From Acinetobacter zhairuonensis (GTDB lineage Bacteria > Pseudomonadota > Gammaproteobacteria > Pseudomonadales > Moraxellaceae), in assembly GCF_022601715.1 (NCBI RefSeq), contig NZ_JAKVIM010000011.1, positions 1 to 64,000 of the forward strand: DNA of 64,000 bases. The letters run 5' to 3'. Positions 17,194 to 27,544 of the stretch are shown in pieces. Numbering within the stretch: the first letter of the stretch is position 1; each line of letters starts with the position of its first letter. The translations under genes were made by a program, and so were the position numbers. Below the pieces are notes generated by a model, which had not been told where the DNA came from, searched no databases, and was given only the letters and a program-made list of their open reading frames with translations.

Positions 17194-17808
17194 ATGTCTT
17201 TATTTCCAGTTGAATTTGATGCTAGCCAGAATTTACTGCCTTATCAGGGGTGCGTGAATTATTACGGTCAAATTATGGATGCTGCTGAGGCAGATGCTTA
17301 TTTACAGCGGCTGTTAGAAACGATTGCTTGGCAAAATGATCTGGCGGTGATTTTTGGCAAGACCATTGTGACCAAGCGTAAAGTCGCATGGTATGCCGAT
17401 CAGGCTTTTTCCTATACCTATTCCAAAACCACCAAACAAGCTTTGCCATGGACGCCTGAACTATTGGCGCTCAAAGCTTTGGTCGAAGCAAAAACTGGTG
17501 AGACCTTTAATGCCTGTTTACTGAATTTATATCATTCGGGAGAAGAGGGGATGGCATGGCATAGTGATGCCGAACGTGAGCTGAAACAGCATGCAGCGAT
17601 TGCTTCTTTGAGTTTAGGTGCGGAACGCAAGTTTGCCTTTAAGCATAAGCAAACAAATGAAAAAGTGGAGCTGTTACTGGCACATGGCAGTTTATTGGTC
17701 ATGAAAAATGAAACGCAAACCTATTGGCTGCACCGATTACCCCCAACGGAAAAAGTACAGGATATTCGGGTAAATTTAACTTTTAGAATGATGAATGAGC
17801 TGCAATAA
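17194..17808 (+). CDS. alkB: AlkB family alpha-ketoglutarate-dependent DNA repair dioxygenase
   Basis: Fe(II)/2-oxoglutarate dioxygenase that removes alkyl groups from N1-methyladenine/N3-methylcytosine-type lesions. Iron ligands are visible in WHSDAE (HxD) and WLHRLPP, and the 2OG-binding Arg pair in RVNLTFR. The substrate-side motif NACLLNLYHSGEEGMAWHSD is typical of the ALKBH2/3-like bacterial group. The frame is open upstream to 17146, but GAAGAG lies 7 nt before the ATG at 17194, giving 204 residues and no overlap with the upstream methyltransferase. Confidence 0.92.
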   Translation: MSLFPVEFDASQNLLPYQGCVNYYGQIMDAAEADAYLQRLLETIAWQNDLAVIFGKTIVTKRKVAWYADQAFSYTYSKTTKQALPWTPELLALKALVEAKTGETFNACLLNLYHSGEEGMAWHSDAERELKQHAAIASLSLGAERKFAFKHKQTNEKVELLLAHGSLLVMKNETQTYWLHRLPPTEKVQDIRVNLTFRMMNELQ

Positions 17809-17839
17809 AAAAGGCTGAATCCATGATTCAGCCTTTTTT
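17807..17839. terminator. Intrinsic terminator between convergent alkB and secB
   Basis: A 14-bp perfect stem (17807-17820 with 17826-17839), loop CCATG, with A-run and T-run flanks, able to act in both directions. Confidence 0.9.
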
Positions 17840-17862
17840 AATCCATCATGAAAGATGAGGAT

Positions 17863-18321
17863 TTAAGCTTGACCTTCAGCCATTGCAGATTGAGCGCGTT
17901 GCATATTGGCTTCGAACTCAGCATCAAAGTTGATTGGCGTTAACAACAACTGTGGGAAGCTGCCTTTAGTAACCATATCGTTCACCGCTTCACGTAAGAA
18001 TGGGAACAAAATGTTCGGGCAGTATGCGCCTAAGATGTAAGGAAGACGTTCTTCTTCAACACCATCAATCAGGAAAATACCTGCTTGAGTCACATCAACG
18101 ATAAATGCAGTATCGCCAGCATTGTTTGCTTGAACAACAACTTTTAAAGACACTTCGAAATGCGTTGGATCAACTTTTTCCGCAGAAGAAGAAAGGTTGA
18201 TGTTTAATTCTGGCTGCCATTCTTTCGTGAAGACTTGTGCGCCAGGAACTTCAAAAGAAATGTCTTTAGTATAAATACGTTCGAGTGCCAATTGTGGTTG
18301 AACTTGTTGTTCTTCGCTCAT
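17863..18321 (-). CDS. secB: Protein-export chaperone SecB
   Basis: 152-residue tetrameric chaperone that keeps preproteins unfolded and passes them to SecA. Recognisable segments are [11 protein letters not shown] near the start, [17 protein letters not shown] in the C-terminal half, and a final [11 protein letters not shown]. Third gene of a yibN-like/grxC/secB set, the same order as in E. coli. Confidence 0.96.
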   Translation of the reverse strand: MSEEQQVQPQLALERIYTKDISFEVPGAQVFTKEWQPELNINLSSSAEKVDPTHFEVSLKVVVQANNAGDTAFIVDVTQAGIFLIDGVEEERLPYILGAYCPNILFPFLREAVNDMVTKGSFPQLLLTPINFDAEFEANMQRAQSAMAEGQA

Positions 18322-18360
18322 TCTTAAATCCTTAATATAAATTTGAACTATGCTTTATGG

Positions 18361-18615
18361 TTAAGCCAATAATCCGTCGAGTTTACCCTCACGCTCTAAA
18401 GCATAAAGCTGGTCGAACCCACCAATAAATTGTTCACCAATAAAAATTTGTGGAACAGTGCGGTGGTTGGTACGTTGCATGAGTTCTACACGAACTTCAG
18501 GCGCTTCGTTGGATAAGTTAATTTCTTTGTATTCAACGCCTTTACGCTCAAGAAGCTGTTTTGCGCGAACGCAGTAAGGACATACAGTTGTAGAATAGAT
18601 CGTTACTTCAGTCAT
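18361..18615 (-). CDS. grxC: Glutaredoxin 3
   Basis: 84-residue dithiol glutaredoxin. The active site CPYC is in the context STTVCPYCVRAKQLL, with the cis-Pro TVPQIFI and GGFDQL glutathione-binding motifs further on. The frame is open 6 codons upstream, but AAGGAG lies 7 nt before the ATG at 18615. Between secB and the rhodanese-like gene on the same strand. Confidence 0.95.
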   Translation of the reverse strand: MTEVTIYSTTVCPYCVRAKQLLERKGVEYKEINLSNEAPEVRVELMQRTNHRTVPQIFIGEQFIGGFDQLYALEREGKLDGLLA

Positions 18616-18633
18616 TAGAGTCTCCTTAAGCAA

Positions 18634-19041
18634 TTATTTGGCTTTTACCAAAGGTAAGCCTTGCGCTTTCCAGTTGCTGATGCCGCCGTCTAAACGGTAA
18701 CTATCGGCATGACCGACTTGTTGCAAAGCTGAACCTGCGACTTGACCAAGGTTGCAAATAAACACCAATGGACGTTCCGCAGCTTTTAACTCTTCGACAT
18801 GGCTTGCAATTTGGCTGTAGGGAATGTTACGGCTGCCACTGATGTGACCTTCACGGAAGTCTTTTGCATCACGTAAATCAATCAACATGGCATTTTTTGC
18901 TTTCACTAAAATACCCAAAGATTGTGGAGAGATTTTGCGACCATTGCGCTGTCCTTCAAGAACGAAGAACAACACCACTAATGCCCCAAGTGTTCCAAAT
19001 AAAAAGGGGTGATTCCCCATAAATTCCAACCAACGTTCCAC
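18634..19041 (-). CDS. Membrane-anchored rhodanese-like protein (YibN type)
   Basis: 135 residues: one N-terminal membrane segment (about 11-30) and a rhodanese domain with the LIDLRDAKDFREGHI strand and active-position Cys96 (FICNLGQVAG). The loop is longer and less basic than in GlpE, so catalytic sulfur transfer is not assured. Position ahead of grxC-secB matches yibN of E. coli. Confidence 0.88.
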   Translation of the reverse strand: MERWLEFMGNHPFLFGTLGALVVLFFVLEGQRNGRKISPQSLGILVKAKNAMLIDLRDAKDFREGHISGSRNIPYSQIASHVEELKAAERPLVFICNLGQVAGSALQQVGHADSYRLDGGISNWKAQGLPLVKAK

Positions 19042-19134
19042 AAATCACCTAATTACAATTCAAAATTGCCTAGAGTATAGCTCATAAATATGGTGATCAA
19101 AATCACCGCTTCAAGGGGAGGACAGACAGAAAGT

Positions 19135-20199
19135 CTAATTTTTTTGCTGGGCTTCAGCAATTTCATCCATTAAACGTAAAAAACTGTCTAAACGGCGAGG
19201 CAAAATTTCACCATTGCTGGCAGCCAACCGCAGTGCACACTGTTTTTCATGTTTATGGGTACAGTTCCGGAACTGGCAGTAGCCCAATTGATTTTGAATC
19301 TCAGGAAAACCTTGTTGTACTTTTTCAGTGGTCAGATGCCATAAGCCAAATTCACGAATGCCTGGAGAGTCAATCAGTGATGCACCCTGACCAAATCCAA
19401 TCAAACGGGTAGACGTCGTGGTATGTTGTCCCAGTGCCGAGTTTTCAGAAATGATGTTGGTTTTCTGCGCAGCATCGGGAACAATCGCATTTATTAACGA
19501 GCTTTTCCCAACACCCGATTGTCCCACAAAGGCAACCGTTTCACCTTCGAGGCGTTGCGCTAAGGCGCTCACATCTGCATCCCCCAGCGACTGGCACTGC
19601 ATCACTTCATAACCCAAATCTTGATATTCTTTCAGCATATCCAAAATCGGGTCATTTTCTTTAAGTAAATCAGTTTTATTCAGCACCAACAGTGCTGGAA
19701 TATCGGCATCGGCACAAGCCACCAAATAGCGGTCAATCAAGGTCGGTGCAGGTTCTGGTAAAGGTGAAAACACAATCACAATCAGGCTGATATTCGCCGC
19801 AACTGGTTTGACTTTATGATAACGGTCAGGTCGCGTCAGCAGTGAGCGACGTGGATGGATGGCGGTAATAATACCTAAACCCGTATTTGGATCGGCTTGC
19901 CATTTCACCCGATCTCCCGTAACCAATAGTTCAAGGTTGGTACGGGTATGGCAACGCCAAATACTACCCAATTCAATCGGTTTCCAAAACGGTTCAGGCT
20001 CCCCATCTTGGACAATTGGCTTTTCAGGATGCGTGTCAGGAACCGACAAGGCTTGAACCTCAAGTTGGCGACCATAGTGTTGCACCACCAAGCCTTCCAG
20101 ATCATTTGAGGTGTCAATGTCTTCTTGACGTGTTTTTTGCTGTTTCTGAATACGACGCTGCTGTTGTTCAGTTAAGCGACGTTTACGAATTAAAGCCAT
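19135..20199 (-). CDS. rsgA: Small ribosomal subunit biogenesis GTPase RsgA
   Basis: Circularly permuted GTPase acting in late 30S maturation. The order of motifs shows the permutation: G4 NKTD (174-177) precedes G1 GQSGVGKS (226-233) and G3 DSPG (277-280). An N-terminal OB domain and a C-terminal zinc knuckle (CQFRNCTHKHEKQC) complete it. 354 residues. Divergent from orn, the same neighbour as in E. coli. Confidence 0.95.
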   Translation of the reverse strand: MALIRKRRLTEQQQRRIQKQQKTRQEDIDTSNDLEGLVVQHYGRQLEVQALSVPDTHPEKPIVQDGEPEPFWKPIELGSIWRCHTRTNLELLVTGDRVKWQADPNTGLGIITAIHPRRSLLTRPDRYHKVKPVAANISLIVIVFSPLPEPAPTLIDRYLVACADADIPALLVLNKTDLLKENDPILDMLKEYQDLGYEVMQCQSLGDADVSALAQRLEGETVAFVGQSGVGKSSLINAIVPDAAQKTNIISENSALGQHTTTSTRLIGFGQGASLIDSPGIREFGLWHLTTEKVQQGFPEIQNQLGYCQFRNCTHKHEKQCALRLAASNGEILPRRLDSFLRLMDEIAEAQQKN

Positions 20200-20287
20200 T
20201 CATATCCTAAAAAACCACGAATTTAAGATGGCAAAAATAGCATGAAGCAGGGCATGAGTTACAGCATTGAGGGGATTAATTTGCTAC

Positions 20288-20293
20288 TATAAT
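20288..20293 (+). promoter_or_regulatory. Candidate -10 element of the orn promoter
   Basis: A perfect TATAAT 31 bp upstream of the orn ATG. TTGAGG lies 15 bp further upstream as a possible but short-spaced -35. Confidence 0.5.
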
Positions 20294-20323
20294 TGTTTTT
20301 ACAGCCAATAAGATTGCACATTT

Positions 20324-20881
20324 ATGAGCAGCACGCCTGATACTCGCCTCATCTGGATTGACCTTGAAATGACAGGTCTAGATACCGATAACGATCAAAT
20401 TATTGAAATTGCAACGATTGTTACAGATGATCATTTAAATATTTTGGCGGAAGGTCCTGTATTGGCCGTGCATCAATCTGATTTAATCTTAAATGCAATG
20501 GATGAGTGGAACACGCGTCAACATGGTCAGTCGGGTCTGATTGAACGTGTGCGCCGCAGTAAATTGAAGGCGAAAGATGCCGAGCAGCAAACCATTGAAT
20601 TTCTGAAAAAATGGGTCAATCCAAAGAGTTCACCGATGTGTGGTAACTCGATTTGTCAGGATCGTCGTTTCTTACATCGTTTGATGCCTGAACTGGAACA
20701 ATATTTCCACTATCGCAATTTAGATGTGTCTTCAGTAAAAGAGTTGGCGAAACGCTGGCGTCCAGAAATCATGAGTGGCTTAAAGAAAAATGCCTCGCAT
20801 TTGGCAATGGATGACATTCGCGATTCAATTGCGGAATTGAAATATTACCGTGAATACTTCTTTATTATGAATAAAGACTAA
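20324..20881 (+). CDS. orn: Oligoribonuclease
   Basis: DEDDh 3'-5' exonuclease that clears 2-5 nt RNAs, including pGpG from c-di-GMP turnover. ExoI contains Asp13 and Glu15 ([10 protein letters not shown]), ExoII is [10 protein letters not shown], and ExoIII is [10 protein letters not shown] with the catalytic His. 185 residues, normal length. A diguanylate cyclase also lies in this window (55.6 kb), but no link is shown. Confidence 0.96.
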   Translation: MSSTPDTRLIWIDLEMTGLDTDNDQIIEIATIVTDDHLNILAEGPVLAVHQSDLILNAMDEWNTRQHGQSGLIERVRRSKLKAKDAEQQTIEFLKKWVNPKSSPMCGNSICQDRRFLHRLMPELEQYFHYRNLDVSSVKELAKRWRPEIMSGLKKNASHLAMDDIRDSIAELKYYREYFFIMNKD

Positions 20882-20895
20882 AACGGAATTGGCTG

Positions 20896-20922
20896 AAAAT
20901 GGGGTGTATTGCCCCATTTTTT
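20896..20922 (+). terminator. Intrinsic terminator after orn
   Basis: A 9-bp stem (20896-20904 with 20912-20920), a 7-nt loop and a T tail. Confidence 0.85.
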
Positions 20923-21051
20923 ATTTCCGTATTTAACTTAATCGGTTATATTTTCAACATAAAAGAAGAGGGCGTACAGTTTTAATTTGATTTAAAGCAA
21001 AGTACAAATTTATGTTTTTATTCGATTTAAATTATAACAAAGGGTTGAATC

Positions 21052-21786
21052 ATGCAAAGTAATAATCCCATACTCAATCGTGTCGAGGTATATGCCGACT
21101 ATAGCCAGCCGATGACCGTTCAAGGTGCTATTCAAAAATCGGTATTACTGACAGTTATTGCTGCGGTCGTGGGGCTGGGTATTTTTTTCTACAGTTTTAT
21201 CACCTTAAATATTTCCATGGCTTATAGTGCCGCGATAGTTGGTGCTATTGGCGGACTTATTCTGGCACTGATTACCACCTTTAAACCGAATACGGCGAAA
21301 ACGCTAGCCATTCCGTATGCCCTATTTGAAGGGGCTTTTTTGGGTGGCGTTTCAGTCATTTTCCAACTGAAATTCCCAGGCGTACCCTTACAGGCATTAT
21401 TGGCAACTTTTGTCACCACCTTGGTGATGTTCACCTTGTATCGTTTGCAGATTGTACGTGCCACAGAAAAATTTAAGTCAGTGGTACTCTCTGCCACCAT
21501 CGCGATTGCAATCGTGTTTGTGGTGCAATTGGTGATGCGTTTGGCTTTTGGTTCAAGCGTGCCTTATATTTTTGAAAGTAACTGGTTAGGGATTGGTTTC
21601 GCAGCTTTTGTTGCGGTGATTGCCTCGTTAAACCTGATTCTAGATTTCGATCTGATTGAAAGCAGTGCCGCACAACATGCGCCGAAGTCGATGGAGTGGC
21701 TCTCTGCGATTGCCTTATTGGCGACTTTAGTCTGGATGTACTATTCATTCATGCGTTTATTAAGCCTGATTCAAGGTGATGACTGA
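21052..21786 (+). CDS. Bax inhibitor-1 / YccA family membrane protein
   Basis: 244 residues with about seven transmembrane segments from residue 28 onward. The family's acidic pore residues are in LILDFDLIESSAA near the C-terminal hairpin, and the last helix is LATLVWMYYSFMRLL. E. coli YccA modulates FtsH proteolysis of SecY. TMBIM relatives leak calcium. A short non-polar N-terminus precedes the first helix, so no signal peptide. Confidence 0.88.
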   Translation: MQSNNPILNRVEVYADYSQPMTVQGAIQKSVLLTVIAAVVGLGIFFYSFITLNISMAYSAAIVGAIGGLILALITTFKPNTAKTLAIPYALFEGAFLGGVSVIFQLKFPGVPLQALLATFVTTLVMFTLYRLQIVRATEKFKSVVLSATIAIAIVFVVQLVMRLAFGSSVPYIFESNWLGIGFAAFVAVIASLNLILDFDLIESSAAQHAPKSMEWLSAIALLATLVWMYYSFMRLLSLIQGDD

Positions 21787-21823
21787 TCGATGTTTGAAGA
21801 CATTTATTCTGTTCAATCCAACT

Positions 21824-21845
21824 TCACCCTGCTTTTGCAGGGTGA
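21824..21845 (+). terminator. Hairpin, probable terminator after the yccA-like gene
   Basis: A 9-bp perfect stem (21824-21832 with 21837-21845), loop TTTT. Only a weak T tract follows, so termination efficiency is uncertain. Confidence 0.55.
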
Positions 21846-21949
21846 TTTGTTATGAATCTGTGATTTGCTGAAAAAAAGGCGCATTTTGCAATTTTGTTCT
21901 GATGCCAGAGTTGGCATTATTCATCTAAATTATTTTAAGTGAGAGTCAC

Positions 21950-22753
21950 ATGTCACAAGGACTACTAGCGGGAAAACGCTTTCTGATTGCGGGTGTTGCA
22001 AGTAAGTTGTCGATTGCATTTGGTATTGCTCAAGCATTGCATCGTGAAGGTGCGGAATTGGCCTTTACTTATCCGAATGAGAAACTCAAAAAACGTGTTG
22101 ATGAATTTGCTGCGCAATTTGGCTCAACATTGGTGTTTCCTTGTGATGTTGCTGTGGATGCAGAAATTGACCAAGCTTTCGTAGAATTAGCAAAACACTG
22201 GGATGGTCTAGACGGTGTTGTGCATTCAATTGGTTTTGCACCTGCACATACTTTAGATGGCGACTTTACCGATGTCACGGATCGTGAAGGCTTCCGTATT
22301 GCACATGACATCAGTGCATACAGCTTTGTTGCGATGGCTCGTGCTGCAAAACCGTTGTTGTTGGCGCGTCAAGGTTGTTTATTGACGTTGACTTACCAAG
22401 GTTCAGAGCGTGTTATGCCGAACTACAACGTCATGGGTATGGCGAAAGCATCTTTAGAAGCAGGCGTACGTTACTTGGCGTCTAGCTTGGGTGCAGATGG
22501 CATTCGTGTGAACGCAATTTCAGCAGGTCCAATCCGTACTTTGGCGGCTTCAGGCATTAAATCATTCCGTAAAATGTTAGACGCGAATGAGAAAATTGCA
22601 CCGCTAAAACGTAATGTGACGATTGAAGATGTCGGTAATGCAGCATTGTTCCTTTGCTCACCTTGGGCAAATGGTATTACCGGTGAAATCATGTACGTTG
22701 ATGCAGGCTTCAATACCGTAGGTATGAGCCCTGACTTGATGGGCGATGACTGA
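21950..22753 (+). CDS. fabI: Enoyl-[acyl-carrier-protein] reductase (NADH)
   Basis: Last step of each fatty-acid elongation cycle. An SDR fold starts [19 protein letters not shown] with the atypical glycine-rich loop of FabI. The catalytic pair is in YNVMGMAK (Tyr-x6-Lys), and the upstream Tyr lies in LTYQGSERV. 267 residues; GAGAG precedes the ATG. Single-gene unit flanked by hairpins. FabI is the target of triclosan-type inhibitors. Confidence 0.96.
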   Translation: MSQGLLAGKRFLIAGVASKLSIAFGIAQALHREGAELAFTYPNEKLKKRVDEFAAQFGSTLVFPCDVAVDAEIDQAFVELAKHWDGLDGVVHSIGFAPAHTLDGDFTDVTDREGFRIAHDISAYSFVAMARAAKPLLLARQGCLLTLTYQGSERVMPNYNVMGMAKASLEAGVRYLASSLGADGIRVNAISAGPIRTLAASGIKSFRKMLDANEKIAPLKRNVTIEDVGNAALFLCSPWANGITGEIMYVDAGFNTVGMSPDLMGDD

Positions 22754-22771
22754 TCACGCTGCGTGATGAAG

Positions 22772-22798
22772 AAAAACGGCACTTGAAGTGCCGTTTTT
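22772..22798. terminator. Intrinsic terminator between convergent fabI and the tolC-like gene
   Basis: A 12-bp stem (22772-22783 with 22787-22798), 3-nt loop, with A and T runs on the two sides. Confidence 0.88.
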
Positions 22799-22817
22799 TA
22801 TGACTTTAATTTCAGTT

Positions 22818-24224
22818 TTATTCAGGTAATTGCTGAATCGGACTACCACCCAAAGCTTGCATCAGCGTGACATAAGCATTGTATTGGCTCTGTTTGGTAT
22901 TCACCAAAGTTAGACGTGCACTACGTGTAGTTTCCTGCTGATCCAGTAAATTTTTTAAGGCGACGGCACCATAACGATAACGGACATCGGTCAGGCGTTC
23001 GGCTTTTTCCGCCAATTCTAAATTACGCTGTTGCAGCTTGACTTGCTGATCCAATTCACTGCGTGAAGACAAGGCATTTTCCACATCGGCAAAGGCTTGA
23101 TACAGACTTTGACGATATTGCACAATCGCTTTTTCATAATCTAACTGGCTAATCGCAATATCCTTCTTCATGTCGTTATATTGCAAAAAAGGCAGGCTTA
23201 AACTGGCACCCAAGGTTAGGGCAGGATTACGTAAAAGTTGGGTCAAAGAGGTACTACTGCTGCCTAAATTACTTGTCAAACTAATCGAAGGATAATAGCT
23301 TGCGGTGGTGGCATCTTTGCTTGCCAAACTTTCACGCAGGCGTAATTCTGCTGCTTTTAAATCTGGACGACGAGACAAGATGTCCGCAGGTAGACCTGCG
23401 GCAATGCTTGGTAAAGTAAGTTGCGGCAAACGTTGTGGCTCTTGCACATCTAGTTGTTGTACTGGCATACGCAGTAGGACTGCAATCGCAGTACGCGTTT
23501 CAACTAGACTTTGCTGAATTTGGCTGAGACTGGCTTTCTGACTTTGTACCGATTGTTCAGCTTGGGTCAGTTCCAAACCCGAAACTGAGCCAGCCTGATA
23601 TTGTGCTTTGACTAAATCATACAGTTTTTGTGAAGTGGCAAGGCTTTGCTGTGCGGTGCTTCGACTTTCATTATAATACGCCAATTGCCAATACAGTTTT
23701 GCCGTGGTGCTAATCAAGCTTTGCGCAGTGGCTTGCAAATCTTGTTCAGTCGCCAGTGCTTCCCATTTTTTTGCTTCGGTTTGACGTGCCAATTTACCAA
23801 ATAAATCGACCTCATAACTGAGTCCAGCACCCAACGACAAGCCACTAGAATTATCTTCACCTGAATTCAGGTCAAATTCATGTCCTGCAGAAACCGTAGA
23901 GCTAACGCGAGGTTTCTGCTGATTTTCGCTTAATTCAGCCTGTAAACGTGCTTGTTTTAGGGTCATGCCTGCCACGGCTAAATCACTATTTTTCGCCAGT
24001 ACGGCATCAATCAGTTGATTCAGTTGAGTATCGCCAAACAACCTCCACCATTGGTCAGCATAGATGGCTTGCTGGCGTTGTTGTACAGTTGCACGATCAT
24101 ATTGGAACTGGGCAGGCGTTTGTACTGCAGGTGCTTGATAAGGGGTTTTAACCACCGCGGCACAACCCACCAAAGTACTACCGAGTAGCATTGCCGTACA
24201 CAGACGTGTCAATGAAAAATGCAT
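22818..24224 (-). CDS. TolC/NodT family outer-membrane efflux lipoprotein
   Basis: 468 residues with a lipobox LVGC (Cys21), so lipid-anchored as in OprM/NodT channels. Two internally repeated outer-membrane efflux domains with long helical stretches follow (for example QAELSENQQKPRVSS in the first and DLKAAELRLRESLAS in the second). It would form the trimeric exit duct for the MacAB-like pump encoded just upstream in the same operon (macA, macB, then this gene). Confidence 0.9.
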   Translation of the reverse strand: MHFSLTRLCTAMLLGSTLVGCAAVVKTPYQAPAVQTPAQFQYDRATVQQRQQAIYADQWWRLFGDTQLNQLIDAVLAKNSDLAVAGMTLKQARLQAELSENQQKPRVSSTVSAGHEFDLNSGEDNSSGLSLGAGLSYEVDLFGKLARQTEAKKWEALATEQDLQATAQSLISTTAKLYWQLAYYNESRSTAQQSLATSQKLYDLVKAQYQAGSVSGLELTQAEQSVQSQKASLSQIQQSLVETRTAIAVLLRMPVQQLDVQEPQRLPQLTLPSIAAGLPADILSRRPDLKAAELRLRESLASKDATTASYYPSISLTSNLGSSSTSLTQLLRNPALTLGASLSLPFLQYNDMKKDIAISQLDYEKAIVQYRQSLYQAFADVENALSSRSELDQQVKLQQRNLELAEKAERLTDVRYRYGAVALKNLLDQQETTRSARLTLVNTKQSQYNAYVTLMQALGGSPIQQLPE

Positions 24225-24233
24225 AAGTTGTCC

Positions 24234-26225
24234 TTATTCTCTGGCAAGTGCTGCAACAGGATCGAGTTTGGCTGCATTCTTTGCAGGTAAAAATCCAAAC
24301 ACGACACCGATTAATGTCGAGCAGACAAATGCTGCAATAATTGAAGTGGTGGAGTAGGCGATGCCAAAATTGCCCCCCGCAAATTTCTGAATGATTTGAC
24401 CTAAACCGAGGGAAAGCAGCACGCCTAAGACCCCACCAATCAGGCAGACTAAAATGGCTTCAATCAAGAATTGTTGCAGAATGTCACTTTGACGGGCACC
24501 GACAGCCATACGAACTCCAATCTCCTGAGTTCGTTCGGTGACTGAAACCAACATGATATTCATCACCCCAATACCGCCAACTACCAAGGAAATCACCGCA
24601 ATTGCAGAAACCAACAAGGTCATGGTACTGGTGGTTTTTTCAATTGTTTGACGAATGCTGTCACTGTTCATGGTGAACACATCTTGCTGACCATGACGTT
24701 GAGTCAGCAAATTGACAATCGCATTCTCAGCCGCGCTGGTCGAATACTGATCATTGATTTGCACAACGATATTGCGCACATTGCTTTGCCCCAGCATACG
24801 GCTCATGACCGTGGTGTAAGGCATATACACATTCAGCGTATCATCGGAACCCATGGCACTGTTTTGCGGTTCAACAATGCCAATAATGCGTCCAGGCACA
24901 CTGCCCAATAAGATCACTTGTCCAATCGGATTGGAACCATCACTAAAAAACTGTTTTTGCGTGTTGGTATCAATCACGACATCTTGGGTACGGTCACGCA
25001 CACTACGTTGATCAAAAGTTTGACCATTTTTAAACGTTAGTCCTTTGACCGTGAAATAATCATTCCCCACACCGTTAATCGTGGCATTCGCTTCATTTTG
25101 TTGATAACGAATGGTTTTGGAAGAACTCACCATTGGGCTGACGGCACTGACATAGGGTTGGGTGGCGAGTGCATCTGCATCACTAGGCACCAAGGTTTTA
25201 AAATTCGCTGTTTTGGAGTTATCCCCAAAGCCACGCCCTTGGAACACGGTAATGGTATTGGTTCCCAAGCTACTAATATTACTGAGAATCTGCTTTTGTG
25301 AACCATTCCCCAAGGCGACTACAGTCACGACTGAGGCAATTCCGATAATAATCCCGAGCATGGTCAAAAAGGTGCGCATACGATGGGCATTCATGGACAA
25401 TATCGCCATACGAAAGGCTTCACCGAGGCGATCTAGCAGAGAACGCCATGCAGACACACTTTTATTTTTTTCTTGCTGCGCTGAAATCGCCGTTTCAGCA
25501 TCAGGATCATGGTGCAGTTCAGTGTCATGTTCTGGTTGATTGACCCGATCGGCAATAATTTGCCCGTCACTGATTTCAATAATGCGGCTGGCATTTTTCG
25601 CCACCTGCATATCATGTGTGACCAAAATAATGGTATGTCCTGCGGCATTCAATTCGCGTAGAATCCGCATCACTTCGACCCCACTATGCGAGTCCAAAGC
25701 CCCTGTGGGTTCATCGGCAAGAATTACATCCCCGCCATTCATTAAGGCACGTGCAATCGACACCCGCTGTTGCTGACCACCTGAGAGCTGGCTCGGGCGG
25801 TTCTGAGTTTTATTGCCCAGTCCAAGTTCAGTGAGTAGAGCAGTGGCACGTTGCTTGCGTGCATAGGGTGTGGTGCCTGCATAAATCGCAGGAACCTCGA
25901 CATTGCCTTCAGCGGTTAAATCTCCGAGCAAATGATAGCGCTGGAAAATAAAGCCAAAATATTCGCGGCGTAATTCTGCCAATTGATCAGGTTCTAACTG
26001 TCCAGTTTCTCTGCCTTTCACCAGATAGCTGCCCGATGTTGGACGATCTAGACAACCCAAAATATTCATTAAGGTGGATTTACCCGAACCCGATTGCCCA
26101 ACAATGGCAACCAGCTCACCTTCATAAATGGTTAGATCAATGCCTTTGAGAATTTGAACAGTGCTTTCGCCAGCAGGGAACTCTCGCACCAAATTGCTGA
26201 CTTCAAGCAAGGCTTTTTTTGTCAT
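24234..26225 (-). CDS. macB: MacB-type ABC transporter, fused ATPase and permease
   Basis: 663 residues. The N-terminal ATPase has Walker [10 protein letters not shown] (43-51), signature LSGGQQQR and Walker B with [11 protein letters not shown]. Next come a first membrane helix near 275, a large periplasmic MacB_PCD domain, and three C-terminal helices with the FtsX motif [16 protein letters not shown]. It drives a tripartite pump for macrolides, peptides or siderophores. It is 2 bp downstream of macA and 9 bp upstream of the tolC-like gene. Confidence 0.93.
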   Translation of the reverse strand: MTKKALLEVSNLVREFPAGESTVQILKGIDLTIYEGELVAIVGQSGSGKSTLMNILGCLDRPTSGSYLVKGRETGQLEPDQLAELRREYFGFIFQRYHLLGDLTAEGNVEVPAIYAGTTPYARKQRATALLTELGLGNKTQNRPSQLSGGQQQRVSIARALMNGGDVILADEPTGALDSHSGVEVMRILRELNAAGHTIILVTHDMQVAKNASRIIEISDGQIIADRVNQPEHDTELHHDPDAETAISAQQEKNKSVSAWRSLLDRLGEAFRMAILSMNAHRMRTFLTMLGIIIGIASVVTVVALGNGSQKQILSNISSLGTNTITVFQGRGFGDNSKTANFKTLVPSDADALATQPYVSAVSPMVSSSKTIRYQQNEANATINGVGNDYFTVKGLTFKNGQTFDQRSVRDRTQDVVIDTNTQKQFFSDGSNPIGQVILLGSVPGRIIGIVEPQNSAMGSDDTLNVYMPYTTVMSRMLGQSNVRNIVVQINDQYSTSAAENAIVNLLTQRHGQQDVFTMNSDSIRQTIEKTTSTMTLLVSAIAVISLVVGGIGVMNIMLVSVTERTQEIGVRMAVGARQSDILQQFLIEAILVCLIGGVLGVLLSLGLGQIIQKFAGGNFGIAYSTTSIIAAFVCSTLIGVVFGFLPAKNAAKLDPVAALARE

Positions 26226-26227
26226 GC

Positions 26228-27544
26228 TTACATTCCCACTGGTGGACCATTACGACGTTTATTGCTGCTATTGGCTGTTGCAGCAGTCGTTTCTGAGCTA
26301 TCCGCAATCACCACTTCATCACCTTCTTTCAGTCCTGCCAAAACTTGCGCACTGACACGGTTATTTATCCCAATCAAGACTTGTTTCGGTTGTGCAGTTC
26401 CATCCGCTTGTAATACGCGAACCACGCTTAAGCTGGCTTTGCCATCTTTCACCAATTGCTGTTGCGCGGCATTTAACTTCAAACGTTCAAGTTGAGGAGC
26501 CTGAGCGCTGTCAGAATTGAGTTTTTCTTGTACTTTTGCTGATGTCTTGGCTTTGTTATTTGCAGGACGTTTGAAAATGGCAGAGGAAGGAACTAAGAGT
26601 GCATTTTGTGCAGAATCAAGCACAATGTAGACTTGTGCGGTCATATCGATGCGCAGTTTGCCATCATGATTGGGGACATCAAACAAGGCATTGTAATAAA
26701 TCGCCGTGGAAGAACTGGTGCTGGTCGAACTGTCATCAGTAATTGAATCTGGTGCAGGTTCAATTTGGCGTAAGCTGGCATAGCGTTTGCTGTCATCCCC
26801 CAAAGTCGTGAAATAGACTTGTTGTCCTTTTTCAACTTTCATGATGTCGGCTTCACTAACCTGCGCTTTAATGGTCATATTTTGTAGTTTGGCAATTTTA
26901 ACAATGGTGGGTGTGCTTTGATTGGCGTTCACCGTTTGACCTTCTTCAGTCACAATCGCCACCACAGTACCATCGGTCGGAGCCACAATACGGGTATAGC
27001 CAATATTGGTTTGTGCAGTGGACTTGGTCACTTTTGCAGACTCAATTTGCGCATCAATGGCTTTCACTTGTGCTTGAGCTGTTTTAAATGCCGCTTCGGC
27101 AGATTCTAGTTCTGCTTTTGAGGTTGCATCTTGGGCAAACATTTGCTGTTGACGTTTATATGCCAGTTGCGCTTCATTTAAGCTGGCTTCTTGTTGTAAG
27201 CGTTGTGCTTCTAAATTCTTAATATTGGCTTCCGCTGTTTTAAGACTATTTTCTTGTGTGGTGGAATCAATTTGCGCAATCAGTTGACCTTGCTTGACTT
27301 CATCGCCCAATTGCACATACATCTTTTGTACCTGACCTGACACCTGTGCACCGACACTAATTAACTTAGTGGCATCCAAAGTTCCTGTTGCCAAAACAGT
27401 ATTTTCTAAATCACCACGAGTCACGCTTTCTGTGATGTATTGGGGTTGTTCTTGTTTTGGTTTTAAATAGTGCCAAGCTAAAAAAGCAAGCAGCGCAATA
27501 CACAGCAGGGCAATCATAATTTTAAAGGATTTTATTTTTTGCAT
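26228..27544 (-). CDS. macA: MacA-type periplasmic adaptor subunit
   Basis: Membrane-fusion protein: one N-terminal membrane helix ([16 protein letters not shown]), a lipoyl/biotinyl-like barrel, an alpha-helical hairpin (about residues 95-180 with heptads such as [16 protein letters not shown]), a beta-barrel and a membrane-proximal domain. It contains an unusually long Lys/Ala/Gln-rich insertion near residues 325-375. The start is uncertain: neither the ATG at 27544 nor the in-frame one at 27571 has a clear ribosome site; I use the inner one because the helix follows directly. Confidence 0.9.
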   Translation of the reverse strand: MQKIKSFKIMIALLCIALLAFLAWHYLKPKQEQPQYITESVTRGDLENTVLATGTLDATKLISVGAQVSGQVQKMYVQLGDEVKQGQLIAQIDSTTQENSLKTAEANIKNLEAQRLQQEASLNEAQLAYKRQQQMFAQDATSKAELESAEAAFKTAQAQVKAIDAQIESAKVTKSTAQTNIGYTRIVAPTDGTVVAIVTEEGQTVNANQSTPTIVKIAKLQNMTIKAQVSEADIMKVEKGQQVYFTTLGDDSKRYASLRQIEPAPDSITDDSSTSTSSSTAIYYNALFDVPNHDGKLRIDMTAQVYIVLDSAQNALLVPSSAIFKRPANNKAKTSAKVQEKLNSDSAQAPQLERLKLNAAQQQLVKDGKASLSVVRVLQADGTAQPKQVLIGINNRVSAQVLAGLKEGDEVVIADSSETTAATANSSNKRRNGPPVGM

